Of a DNA stretch of 64,000 nt, positions 24,817 to 32,525 are shown one piece after another (position 1 is the stretch's first letter; every line of letters starts with the position of its first letter). A program made the position numbers and the translations under genes. The stretch is from Butyricicoccus sp. (lineage in GTDB: Bacteria; Bacillota; Clostridia; Oscillospirales; Butyricicoccaceae), in the NCBI GenBank assembly GCA_020025885.1, contig JAHHRJ010000003.1, positions 1-64,000 of the forward strand, written 5' to 3'. The notes beneath the pieces were generated by a model. It saw only the letters and a list, made by a program, of their open reading frames with translations. It searched no databases and had not been told where the DNA came from.

Positions 24817-25749
24817 ATGGCTTTTACTGCTGCTGATGTAAAGAAGCTGCGCGAGCAGACCAGCGTAGGCATGATGGAGTGCAAGAAGGCACTGACTGAG
24901 GCTGACGGTGATTTTGAGAAGGCAATCGAGCTGCTGCGCGAGAAGGGTCTGGCTAAGGCTGCAAAGAAGGCAGACCGTGTGGCTGCTGAGGGTATTGTTT
25001 GTGCAAAGGTTTGCGACGAGTGCGGCGTAGCTGCGATCGTTGAGGTCAATGCAGAGACCGACTTCGTTGCAAAGAATGCTGACTTCCAGGCTTTCGTAAA
25101 CGATGTTGCAACTGTAATCATCAAGGAGAACCCGGCTGACGTTGAGGCTCTGAAGGCTTGCAAGATGGGCGAGCTGACCGTTGAGACCGCTTTGCAGGAA
25201 AAGGTTCTAACCATCGGTGAGAACATCCAGATCCGTCGTTTCGAGCGTTTCGACAACACCACTGTAAACGTTGCATACAACCACATGGGCGGCGTGATCG
25301 GTACTCTGGTTGCTTTGCAGGTTTCGGACAACCTGAAGGACAATGCTACTGTTAAGGAGCTGGGTAAGGACATCGGCATGCAGTCCGCTGCTATGAACCC
25401 GCCTTATATGGACAAGACCGAGGTTGATGCTGGCGTTCTGGAGAAGGAGAAGGAGATCCTCCTCGCACAGGCTCTGGAAGAGAACAAGACCGCTGCGAAG
25501 CCGAAGCCGGAGCAGATCATCCACAAGATGGTAGAGGGTCGTATCGGTAAGTATTACGAAGAGAACTGCCTCATGCAGCAGGCTTTCGTTAAGGAGAACA
25601 AGGTTTCCGTTGAGGCTCACATCGCAGCTGTTGCGAAGGAGCTGGGCGGCGAGATTAAGCTGGTTAAGTGTGTTCGTTTTGAGAAGGGCGAAGGCATCGA
25701 GAAGAAGCAGGACGATTTCGCAGCAGAAGTTGCTTCCATGGCGAAGTAA
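24817..25749 (+). CDS. tsf: Translation elongation factor Ts
   Basis: Nucleotide-exchange factor for EF-Tu, 310 residues. The N-terminal UBA-like module AADVKKLREQTSVGMMECKKA and the core signature VEVNAETDFVAKNADF near residue 80 are present, with the second subdomain from about residue 150 and the long Clostridial insertion up to KPEQIIHKMVEGRIGKYYEE. The start ATG follows TTTGGAGGAAATAAAA. Very strong codon bias matches rpsB. Confidence 0.97.
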   Translation: MAFTAADVKKLREQTSVGMMECKKALTEADGDFEKAIELLREKGLAKAAKKADRVAAEGIVCAKVCDECGVAAIVEVNAETDFVAKNADFQAFVNDVATVIIKENPADVEALKACKMGELTVETALQEKVLTIGENIQIRRFERFDNTTVNVAYNHMGGVIGTLVALQVSDNLKDNATVKELGKDIGMQSAAMNPPYMDKTEVDAGVLEKEKEILLAQALEENKTAAKPKPEQIIHKMVEGRIGKYYEENCLMQQAFVKENKVSVEAHIAAVAKELGGEIKLVKCVRFEKGEGIEKKQDDFAAEVASMAK

Positions 25750-25762
25750 GATCGTTTTTTAT

Positions 25763-25791
25763 AAAGGACAGGCTTATGCCTGTCCTTTTTC
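25763..25791 (+). terminator. Terminator after tsf
   Basis: AAAGGACAGGC-TTAT-GCCTGTCCTTTTT, a perfect stem followed by T-run. Confidence 0.92.
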
Positions 25792-25863
25792 TATGCATTT
25801 CTATGTATGAAAGAACCGAATGATATGGGAACAGAATAATTTACAAAACGAATAGAAAGAAAT

Positions 25864-25896
25864 GAAAAAAGAAGGTATCCATAAATTGGATACCTT
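25864..25896 (-). terminator. Terminator of the tRNA-Leu transcript
   Basis: GAAGGTATCC/GGATACCTTC stem around a 6-nt loop, followed on the minus strand by TTTTTTCATT. It starts 9 nt after the CCA end of the tRNA. Confidence 0.85.
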
Positions 25897-25904
25897 CCAC
25901 CGAT

Positions 25905-25989
25905 TGGTGCCGATGGCCGGACTCGAACCGGCACGGGTTGCCCCGCCGCATTTTGAGTGCGGTACGTCTACCAATTCCATCACATCGGC
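25905..25989 (-). tRNA. tRNA-Leu (anticodon CAA)
   Basis: An 85-nt cloverleaf on the minus strand: acceptor stem GCCGATG/CATCGGC with encoded CCA, D-loop with TGGTAGAC, anticodon arm CCGCA-CTCAAAA-TGCGG giving CAA, long variable arm of class II type, and T-arm with GGTTCGAGTCC. The long variable arm and the discriminator A fit leucine. It has its own promoter and terminator. Confidence 0.95.
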
Positions 25990-25998
25990 GTCTTAATT

Positions 25999-26027
25999 AG
26001 TATAACAGAGGTCTTCCCAAAATGCAA
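25999..26027 (-). promoter_or_regulatory. Promoter of tRNA-Leu
   Basis: On the minus strand TTGCAT (26027-26022), 17-bp spacer, TATACT (26004-25999), ten bases before the mature 5' end. Confidence 0.82.
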
Positions 26028-26156
26028 GATATTTTTTAAGAAAAATACAAAATTCATTGTAAGGCTCAAGGCTTGACAGAAACCGTAGGATGTGTGAGAA
26101 TGAAATAATAGGGAGTATGCGCCCAATCAAAGACATAAAATAAGAGGACGATGCTT

Positions 26157-26792
26157 ATGACGAAACAAGAGCGCGCTTTGGAGATTATTGAGCGCTTAAA
26201 AAGAGAATATCCGGATGCGACGTGTACACTAGACTATAATGAGGCGTGGAAGCTGCTGGTCAGCCTGCGTCTTGCGGCACAGTGTACAGATGCACGTGTG
26301 AATGTTGTGGTCGAAAAGCTTTATGAAAAATTTCCGGATGTGGAAGCGTTGGCGGCAGCTGATGTAGACGAGATCGAAAAGATCGTACATCCTTGCGGTT
26401 TGGGTCCGAGTAAGGCGCGTGATATCAGCGCGTGTATGAAGATGCTGCGGGATGAATATCATGGCGGCATTCCGCAAACCTTTGAAGAATTGCTTCGCCT
26501 GCCCGGTGTTGGCAGAAAAAGTGCAAATCTCGTGATGGGCGATGTGTTTGGAAAGCCTGCAATCGTAACAGATACACACTGTATCCGCCTTGTGAACCGC
26601 ATGGGCTTGGTAGACGGGATCAAGGAGCCCAAAAAGGTGGAAATGGAGCTTTGGAAGATTATTCCGCCAGAAGAAGGCAGCGATTTCTGTCACCGATTGG
26701 TATTTCATGGGCGTGATGTATGCAGCGCACGCAAAAAGCCAGACTGTGAAATGTGCTGTGTGCGCGATCTATGCCCACAGATCGGTGTATAA
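26157..26792 (+). CDS. nth: Endonuclease III
   Basis: DNA glycosylase/AP lyase for oxidised pyrimidines in base excision repair. The protein has 211 residues with the helix-hairpin-helix LPGVGRKSANLV (catalytic Lys within GRKSA) near residue 118 and the catalytic Asp in VTDTHCIRLVNR. The C-terminal [4Fe-4S] cysteines are C-x7-C-x2-C-x5-C instead of the usual x6 first spacing, one extra residue (CSARKKPDC). The ATG at 26157 is preferred over 26151 by distance from AGAGGA. It lies between the tRNA and the hydrolase operon, 48 bp before the latter. Confidence 0.94.
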   Translation: MTKQERALEIIERLKREYPDATCTLDYNEAWKLLVSLRLAAQCTDARVNVVVEKLYEKFPDVEALAAADVDEIEKIVHPCGLGPSKARDISACMKMLRDEYHGGIPQTFEELLRLPGVGRKSANLVMGDVFGKPAIVTDTHCIRLVNRMGLVDGIKEPKKVEMELWKIIPPEEGSDFCHRLVFHGRDVCSARKKPDCEMCCVRDLCPQIGV

Positions 26793-26840
26793 AGAAATAC
26801 CAGACTCCAAATGATAGGAAGTTGAAGGGAGGATACGCAA

Positions 26841-27875
26841 TTGGCAATCAATAAACATATGCGGGCGGCACTTCGGGTATTGTCTTATCCGGCTGCCGCA
26901 GATTTAGACAAGGTTTATAAGGTGGAGCGCGCCATATATCAATTAAAGGCACCGCCACTGTCTGCGCTTTATCGTCATTGGGATCATCAAATCGAATCTA
27001 TGGATGGTACGCCGATTCGGGTACGTATCTATGCGCCCAAGCAACAGACAGATAACCGTCTGTTGTTGTTTTTTCACGGCGGCGGTTGGGTGCTCGAAAA
27101 TGTGGATACCTATAATCAGGTGTGTAAGGCGCTCACAAAGGCGACGGGATGCCGCGTGATTTCGGTGGAATATCGCCGTGCGCCAGAGCATCCGTTCCCG
27201 ATGGGATTGGAAGACTGCTATGCAGCAGCCAAAGCCATCTATGGAGCAGGGGAACAGCTGGGCACGCATGGTGCAGAGGATATCATATTGATCGGAGACA
27301 GCGCAGGTGCGAACCTTGCAGCGGCGGTGTCACTTTTGGCGCGAGATCGCGGAGAGTTTGAGGTCACACAGCAGATCCTGATTTATCCGGCAACAGCAGC
27401 AGACCATTCGGAAACTTCGCCCTTTCCCTCAGTGCATGAGAATGGGGAAGGGTATTTGCTGACCGCATACCGTGTAGAACAGTTTATGCGTCTTTATGCC
27501 GGAATGGATGACTCAGCATATCAAAATCCATACTTTGCACCACTTTTGATGAAAGATTTAAGCAGACAGCCGCGCACACTGCTCATTACAGCAGAATATG
27601 ATCCATTGCGCGATGAAGGGGAGGCGTATGCAAAGGCGCTTGCAGATGCAGGCAATGTGGTACGGTGTGTGAGAATGGCGGATGCATTGCATGGCTTTAT
27701 TTCGCTGCCGTCCCACTTTGTGCATGTGCAGCGTACACATGCGCTGATTCGAGAATTTTTGGGAGATGAAATTAAATGCGCAGACAGCACAAACCAGAAT
27801 GGTACCGCCTCGACAATGCGGCGAAAATTTTCCCGCCGACGGTTCACGGAGCGGATACCGCAGTCTTCCGACTGA
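26841..27875 (+). CDS. Alpha/beta hydrolase of the hormone-sensitive lipase group
   Basis: A 344-residue esterase/lipase-type enzyme. Oxyanion motif HGGGW at residues 79-83, nucleophile motif IGDSAGANL with Ser154, acid in YDPLRDEG, and catalytic His in ALHGF. The fold ends at about residue 311 (REFLGDEIK). The last 33 codons form an Arg/Ser-rich tail that lies wholly inside the start of the next gene in another frame. Translation probably starts at a TTG (26841) with GGGAGG nine bases upstream; the next ATG is six codons later without a site. The substrate is unknown. It is grouped with the acyltransferase-like and zinc-ribbon genes. Confidence 0.85.
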   Translation: MAINKHMRAALRVLSYPAAADLDKVYKVERAIYQLKAPPLSALYRHWDHQIESMDGTPIRVRIYAPKQQTDNRLLLFFHGGGWVLENVDTYNQVCKALTKATGCRVISVEYRRAPEHPFPMGLEDCYAAAKAIYGAGEQLGTHGAEDIILIGDSAGANLAAAVSLLARDRGEFEVTQQILIYPATAADHSETSPFPSVHENGEGYLLTAYRVEQFMRLYAGMDDSAYQNPYFAPLLMKDLSRQPRTLLITAEYDPLRDEGEAYAKALADAGNVVRCVRMADALHGFISLPSHFVHVQRTHALIREFLGDEIKCADSTNQNGTASTMRRKFSRRRFTERIPQSSD

Positions 27876-29029
27876 CCTGCGAATTAAATGAACCAGTAAA
27901 CCCAGAGATTTTGCAGCATGCGCTTGATCGGATGGTGACACAATATCCCAACCTATCCACCGTGCTGCGGCGTGGCGTATTCTGGTACTATTTGGAGCGG
28001 ACAAGTCGCCACGTGAGAGTCGTTCCAGAGCATACACCGCCTTGCGCACAGCTCTATCAAGATAGCCGTTCTTCTCTGTTTGAAGTCAGCTATTGGAAAA
28101 ATAAAATCAACTTTGATGTGTTCCATGTGGTTGCAGATGGTGCAGGTGCAATTGAAATGCTGCAAACATTGGTAACGGAATATGTCTCAGAGGCATATAA
28201 GATCGAGACCGAACGCAAACCCAAGGCTGCACTGGATGAGCGGATGGAGGATGGTTTCCAAAAGTACTATAAAACAGAGACGAACAGTACAGGGACAGCA
28301 CAGAAAATACGCGCCTATCGCCTGCCGCATCGGGGGAAAGAGCTGGCAGTTTTTGAGGGTGTATGTGATGTAAAAGATGTGTTGCTGGTCGCGCATGAGT
28401 ACCAGACTACGCTTACGGTCTATCTTGCAGCGGTATTGTTTCAGGCAATCCATGGCGGTATGTATGTGCGTGATCGGAAAAAGCCAGTCGTTTTAACCGT
28501 ACCAGTTGATCTGCGCAGTTATTTTCCGTCCCATACGACCAGAAATTTCTTTAGCATTATCCGTGCATCCTATGATTTTGGCACACGAGCGGGTTCCTTT
28601 GAGGATATCATAGAGCAGACAGCAGCAGCGTTTAAGCGCGAACTGACCGCAGAAAATCTTGCGGCGCGTCTCAACGCTTTGGCTTCCTTGGAGCACAATT
28701 TTTTATTGCGCCCGATCCCATTATTTATTAAATATCCGGCACTGTTTATTTCGGGTAAGCTCTCAGACTTTGGCGAAACAGCCGTGCTTTCCAATATTGG
28801 GCGTTTCCAGCTTCCAGAAGAGATGCAGCCCTATGTAAAGGGATTTGGTGTATTTGTTGGTACAGATGCCTTACAGCTGTGCACATGCAGTTACAATGGA
28901 AAATTGCATTTGGGCTTTACCACGACCATGCGAGATCCAGCTGTCATCCGACGTTTTTGCAATCGTTTGACATCTGATGGCATTCAGCTGGAAATTCGCA
29001 GCAATACCATGTATGGGGAGGAAAAGTAA
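27776..29029 (+). CDS. Condensation/alcohol acetyltransferase-like protein
   Basis: A 417-residue protein of the CoA-dependent acyltransferase superfamily (condensation-domain / alcohol acetyltransferase-like). The N-terminus WYRLDNAAKIFPP is the recognisable start of this group. The catalytic HxxxD-type segment FDVFHVVADGAGAIEMLQ lies near residue 120, and VPVDLRSYFPSHTTRNFF and NIGRFQLPEEM are the second-half landmarks. No carrier-protein domain is present. The start ATG overlaps the hydrolase by 100 bp, and the stop is followed directly by the next ATG. The product is unknown; an esterase, an acyltransferase and a small zinc-ribbon membrane protein together suggest modification of a lipid or secondary metabolite. 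Confidence 0.72.
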   Translation: MRRQHKPEWYRLDNAAKIFPPTVHGADTAVFRLTCELNEPVNPEILQHALDRMVTQYPNLSTVLRRGVFWYYLERTSRHVRVVPEHTPPCAQLYQDSRSSLFEVSYWKNKINFDVFHVVADGAGAIEMLQTLVTEYVSEAYKIETERKPKAALDERMEDGFQKYYKTETNSTGTAQKIRAYRLPHRGKELAVFEGVCDVKDVLLVAHEYQTTLTVYLAAVLFQAIHGGMYVRDRKKPVVLTVPVDLRSYFPSHTTRNFFSIIRASYDFGTRAGSFEDIIEQTAAAFKRELTAENLAARLNALASLEHNFLLRPIPLFIKYPALFISGKLSDFGETAVLSNIGRFQLPEEMQPYVKGFGVFVGTDALQLCTCSYNGKLHLGFTTTMRDPAVIRRFCNRLTSDGIQLEIRSNTMYGEEK

Positions 29030-29698
29030 ATGCAGTATTGTTCGTTGTGTCAGGTGAAAGTCGCTGGCAATAAGCGGTGCTGTCCGCTATGCGAGGGGGA
29101 ACTGCTTGGAACACCAGAACCGGAAACTGAAATTTTTCCGCGCGTGATCCCACCCCATAAGCTCGCACGCATTGCGCGGCGTATTATTACACTTTGCCTG
29201 TTGATTGTCGTGCTGAGCTGTGTGCAAGTGGAAAGTGTATGGCATCCGGTGAGCAATTGGCCGCTCATTGTAATCGCAGCCGTCACCTGCCTGTGGCTGT
29301 CTGTCATGCTCGGTATTTCTAGACGGCGCGTTTTGATGCAGAATTTAACGGCACAGGCAATCTTGTTTTCCGTTCTGGCGGTCTTATGGGACCGTGGGAC
29401 AGGATGGCGTGGATGGTCGATCGAGTGGGTCATTCCCATTCTGTGTATCTCGGCACTTGGCGCACTGTTGCTGCTCAAAGTGATTTTGCGTGTGCCAATG
29501 GTGGAAGCGGTGGCATGGATCGGAACGCTCTCCGTGCTCGGATGGATTGTTCCGCTGCTTCTGCTGCTGTTTCATGATTTGCGCGTTGTACTGCCAAGCA
29601 TTTTGTGCTCAGTGCTATCCTTTATTATAGTTGTCGTGCTCGTGATTTTCTTTCATCGGTATATGCAGGAGGAAGCGGCACGCAGATTCCATCTATAA
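29030..29698 (+). CDS. Zinc-ribbon membrane protein, DUF6320-like
   Basis: A 222-residue protein with an N-terminal zinc ribbon (CSLCQVKVAGNKRCCPLCEG, two CxxC pairs in residues 4-23) and about six transmembrane helices from residue 50 to 213. This layout matches the DUF6320-type proteins found beside condensation-like acyltransferases in Clostridia. The ATG follows the upstream stop with no gap, so translation is coupled. Function is unknown; it may hold the acyltransferase at the membrane. Confidence 0.7.
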   Translation: MQYCSLCQVKVAGNKRCCPLCEGELLGTPEPETEIFPRVIPPHKLARIARRIITLCLLIVVLSCVQVESVWHPVSNWPLIVIAAVTCLWLSVMLGISRRRVLMQNLTAQAILFSVLAVLWDRGTGWRGWSIEWVIPILCISALGALLLLKVILRVPMVEAVAWIGTLSVLGWIVPLLLLLFHDLRVVLPSILCSVLSFIIVVVLVIFFHRYMQEEAARRFHL

Positions 29699-29705
29699 AG
29701 AAAAG

Positions 29706-29735
29706 AATCGTATCAAAAACGATACGATTTTTTTC
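29706..29735 (+). terminator. Terminator after the hydrolase/acyltransferase operon
   Basis: AATCGTATC-AAAAAC-GATACGATT followed by seven T. It also lies before the end of the convergent regulator gene. Confidence 0.88.
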
Positions 29736-29746
29736 TTGGAAATGCA

Positions 29747-30421
29747 TTATACTTCGGCTTCGGATAATTCCTGATAGAGCATCCCTTTATCTAAAATCCG
29801 GATTCCGCCGCGTGATACCTCGATACTGCCCGTTTGGGAAAGCTGTTTGAGAATACGGCTGACGGCTTCGCGTGCAGAGCCAATGGCGCGTGCAAGTTGT
29901 TCCTGCGTTAAGGAAAGCGTACTGTTTCCACTGCTTGCAGACTCGTCAATGAGAAAAGCGGAAACGCGCTGGCGCAGGGTCATAAAGAACATGCGCTCTA
30001 CTGCTTGAATCAAGTCGGAAAGGCGTTCTGTACTGCTGCGATAAACAAAATTTTCCACATATAAATTCTCATCCACGAGCTGTGCGAAAGTAGAAGCTGG
30101 AATAATGAAGAGGTCACAGTCTGTCTCTGCATCAATCTGTACATCGAATGTCATAGCAGAAAGTACGCAGGAAGCCGAGAGCACGCAAGTTTCACCTGCA
30201 CGCAGACGATAGATGGTCGCTTCTCGTCCGTCTGCACTGAGTAAATAGACACGCAAGATGCCCTGTACAACAAATAAAGGTCCAATACAGCTGCAACTTC
30301 CTGTTTTTACAGCTTCCCCCGCGGAAAAATGGGCGGTATGCGCGCGTTCAAGCAACAAATTCTTCTGGTCGTCAGATAGATGTGGCCAAAACGATTGTGC
30401 TTCAAGTAGTGTGGTCTCCAA
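29747..30421 (-). CDS. Crp/Fnr-family transcription regulator
   Basis: A 224-residue regulator with an N-terminal cyclic-nucleotide-binding-type beta-barrel (AGEAVKTGSCSCIGPLFVVQG, then IYRLRAGETCVLSASCVL) and a C-terminal winged helix (LSLTQEQLARAIGSAREAVSRILKQL; residues about 165-200). Several Cys (CSC, C in ETCVLSASC, CD) could make it redox- or Fe-S-sensing, but no FNR-like N-terminal cluster motif exists. Translation starts at a TTG with AGAAGGTGG upstream. The target is unknown; the diaminopimelate dehydrogenase gene is divergent but has no obvious palindromic site. Confidence 0.82.
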   Translation of the reverse strand: METTLLEAQSFWPHLSDDQKNLLLERAHTAHFSAGEAVKTGSCSCIGPLFVVQGILRVYLLSADGREATIYRLRAGETCVLSASCVLSAMTFDVQIDAETDCDLFIIPASTFAQLVDENLYVENFVYRSSTERLSDLIQAVERMFFMTLRQRVSAFLIDESASSGNSTLSLTQEQLARAIGSAREAVSRILKQLSQTGSIEVSRGGIRILDKGMLYQELSEAEV

Positions 30422-30451
30422 AAAGCCACCTTCTTTCTATGTTTTTTCTAG

Positions 30452-30555
30452 GGCATACCGCATAATTCAGCAAGAGTGATTTTCGCAAAGCGCCGCAGAT
30501 GACATTGTGCGGTGTTGCCCCAGGAATACCGTATCATTCAGTGTACGGTACTGCC
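30452..30555 (-). mobile_element. Deleted MITE family B remnants
   Basis: 30452-30519 carries both ends of family B in inverted orientation (GGCATACCGCATAATTCAG and GCAGATGACATTGTGCGGTGTTGCC) with about 90 bp of the middle missing. Directly beyond it, 30523-30555 holds a second, minimal pair of B-like ends (GGAATACCGTATCATTCAG and CGGTACTGCC) with almost nothing between. The rest of the gap to 30772 is AT-rich without a gene. Confidence 0.7.
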
Positions 30556-30772
30556 ACTATTGTACACGTATCCTGCATATTTTGCAAGAATACAAAAATG
30601 ATCCGCTTTTATATGAAATGGAAAGAGGCAAGTACCATTTTCTAAAAATTGAATAGAAACGCAGAGATTGCAAGGTAAAAAACAATGGCAATGAGAGCTG
30701 GTTTTTCTGAATACAACAAGATTTTATGTATTAGCAAATAAAAATTTGTTTGCTTTGTTTTGCAAAGGGGCA

Positions 30773-30801
30773 TTTTCTTAAAAGGGGAAATGCGGTATAA
30801 T
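30773..30801 (+). promoter_or_regulatory. Candidate promoter of the DAP dehydrogenase gene
   Basis: TATAAT at 30796-30801 with a poor -35 (TTTTCT) at 17 bp. The leader of about 125 nt shows no recognised riboswitch. Confidence 0.5.
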
Positions 30802-30933
30802 AACGACAAGTGGTTGCTGCGCCCCGGTGCAAATACCGCAGATAAGAATTGGAATTTAATTTTTTGTACATGAGATATCCGATTGGAGCAGTTCAGTCGG
30901 TTTCAATTGACACAGGAAGCGAGAGGAAAATCT

Positions 30934-31920
30934 ATGGGTATTAGAATTGGTATTTTAGGATATGGCAATCTGGGTCGTGGCGTAGAAGCAGCGATTGCAC
31001 AGAACGCAGACATGGAACTCGTTGGTGTATTCACCCGCCGCGATCCGGCTTCGGTCAAGATTGCGACCAAGGGTGTATCGGTGTATCATACAGATGATGC
31101 GGAAAAAATGACAGATAAGATTGATGTTATGGTGATCTGCGGCGGCAGTGCAACCGATCTTCCACATCTGACCCCGAAGTATGCAGAGCTGTTTAATGTT
31201 GTGGATAGCTTTGATACCCATGCAAATATCCCGACCCATTTTGCAGCAGTCGATACTGCGGCAAAGAAGGGCGGCAAGATCGGTCTGATCTCTTGCGGCT
31301 GGGATCCTGGTATGTTCTCCCTGAACCGTGTCTATGCAAATGCGATCCTGCCGCAGGGTAAGGATTATACCTTCTGGGGACGCGGTGTAAGTCAGGGTCA
31401 CTCAGATGCGATCCGCCGGATTGCAGGTGTTGTGGATGCACGCCAGTATACTTGCCCCGTAGAGAGCGCAGTTGTATCTGTACGCGCAGGTGAGAATCCG
31501 GAGTTGACCACGCGCCAGAAGCACACCAGAGAGTGCTTTGTTGTGGCAGAGGAAGGCGCAGACCGCGAGCACATTGCACAAGAGATCAAGAACATGCCGA
31601 ACTACTTTGCAGATTACGACACCACCGTACACTTTATCTCTAAGGAAGAGCTGGATCGTGATCACGCAGGTCTGCCGCATGGCGGTTTTGTGATCCGTGC
31701 AGGAAAGACTGGATTTTCTGAGGAGAACCAGCATATTATTGAGTATAGTTTGAAGCTGGACTCCAATCCGGAGTTTACAGGTTCCGTTCTGGTCGCTTGT
31801 GCACGTGCTGCATATCGCATGAATCAGGAAGGTCAGTCCGGCGGCAAGACCATGCTGGATATTGCACCAGCATATCTGTGTGCACAGTCTGGCGAAGAGC
31901 TGCGCGCGCATATGCTCTAA
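30934..31920 (+). CDS. ddh: meso-diaminopimelate D-dehydrogenase
   Basis: NADPH-dependent enzyme interconverting tetrahydrodipicolinate plus ammonia and meso-diaminopimelate in one step. The protein has 328 residues: N-terminal Rossmann GILGYGNLGRGVEAAI at residues 6-21, VICGGSATDLP, DSFDTHANIP, then CGWDPGMFSLNR and GRGVSQGHSDAIRR typical of DAPDH, with the C-terminal LDIAPAYL. The ATG at 30934 follows GAGAGGAAAA. It is a single-gene transcript closed by a strong terminator. It offers a route to meso-DAP parallel to DapF, which is also encoded in the window. Confidence 0.95.
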   Translation: MGIRIGILGYGNLGRGVEAAIAQNADMELVGVFTRRDPASVKIATKGVSVYHTDDAEKMTDKIDVMVICGGSATDLPHLTPKYAELFNVVDSFDTHANIPTHFAAVDTAAKKGGKIGLISCGWDPGMFSLNRVYANAILPQGKDYTFWGRGVSQGHSDAIRRIAGVVDARQYTCPVESAVVSVRAGENPELTTRQKHTRECFVVAEEGADREHIAQEIKNMPNYFADYDTTVHFISKEELDRDHAGLPHGGFVIRAGKTGFSEENQHIIEYSLKLDSNPEFTGSVLVACARAAYRMNQEGQSGGKTMLDIAPAYLCAQSGEELRAHML

Positions 31921-31934
31921 GAAATTGAAAACGC

Positions 31935-31970
31935 AAAACCGGCATAGAATATCTATGCCGGTTTTGAGGC
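31935..31970 (+). terminator. Terminator after ddh
   Basis: AAAACCGGCATAG (31935-31947) pairs with CTATGCCGGTTTT (31953-31965). Repeat A copy 2 begins at its 3' end. Confidence 0.9.
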
Positions 31971-32174
31971 TGTCAAAGAACTTTGACAGCCTTTCCAGGG
32001 GAACCCAGTCCCCCTAGATACAGAGCCAGTTCTGGTAGAAACCGGCTCTGATACCCCCGGTTTCGCGCACGTTTGCGCGGGTCGCGGGCAAAATCCAAGG
32101 CGCATGTCCTTGGATTTTGAAAATTTAAGGTCGCTTCGCTCCAAAATAAAAAGAGCGCAGTGACTTTTTTGACA
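31966..32174 (+). repeat. Intergenic repeat, family A, copy 2
   Basis: About 209 bp, closely matching copy 1 from the opening palindrome (GGCTGTCAAAG/CTTTGACAGCC) to the closing GACTTTTTTGACA. It lies between the ddh terminator and the tnpB remnant and may mark where the rest of that element was lost. Confidence 0.82.
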
Positions 32175-32184
32175 CACTGGGTTT

Positions 32185-32367
32185 TACCAAGTCATAGACC
32201 GTTTCTATCCATCCAGTCAACTTTGTTCTGTATGTGGTACACAGTGGTCAGGGGTAAAGGATTTGGCTGTACGTCAGTGGATTTGTCCTGGTTGTGAGAC
32301 TGTTCACAATAGAGACCACAATGCTGCAAAGAATATCTTAAACGAAGGACTGCGCCAACTGGCGTAG
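32185..32367 (+). pseudogene. tnpB: TnpB zinc-ribbon/C-terminal remnant of an IS200/IS605-family element
   Basis: About 60 in-frame codons: FYPSSQLCSVCGTQWSG, then a second CPGC pair (ICPGCETVHNRDHNAAKNILNEG), ending at TAG 32365-32367. These are the zinc ribbon and the RuvC-III Asp motif of TnpB. The first ~300 residues, with the other RuvC residues, are absent, so no nuclease is made. Compared with the fragment at the window start it also ends earlier. Confidence 0.85.
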
Positions 32368-32460
32368 ACGTAAATATGGTAGGGTGGGACACGCCCGAAC
32401 CAATACGCTCAGGGAGACCATGTAAGACCTCGCACGGTGCAGGCTACGGTCAGCGAACTG

Positions 32461-32494
32461 AGAATCCCCTGTCTTTAAACATGGGGAGTGTCAA
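32461..32494 (+). mobile_element. Degenerate right end of an IS200/IS605-type element
   Basis: AGAATCCCCTGTCTTTAAAC... followed by ATGGGGAGTGTCAA: the same right end as at 151-187 but with an imperfect hairpin. It finishes 31 bp before the map start codon. Confidence 0.7.
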
Positions 32495-32525
32495 CTGTTA
32501 TACGACTGAAAGGAGAAATGTGGAT

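Noticed and set aside
32376..32525. An N-terminal extension of methionine aminopeptidase by 50 codons
   Set aside because: The extra codons are translation of IS right-end sequence; the ribosome-binding site and SEC-C motif place the start at 32526.
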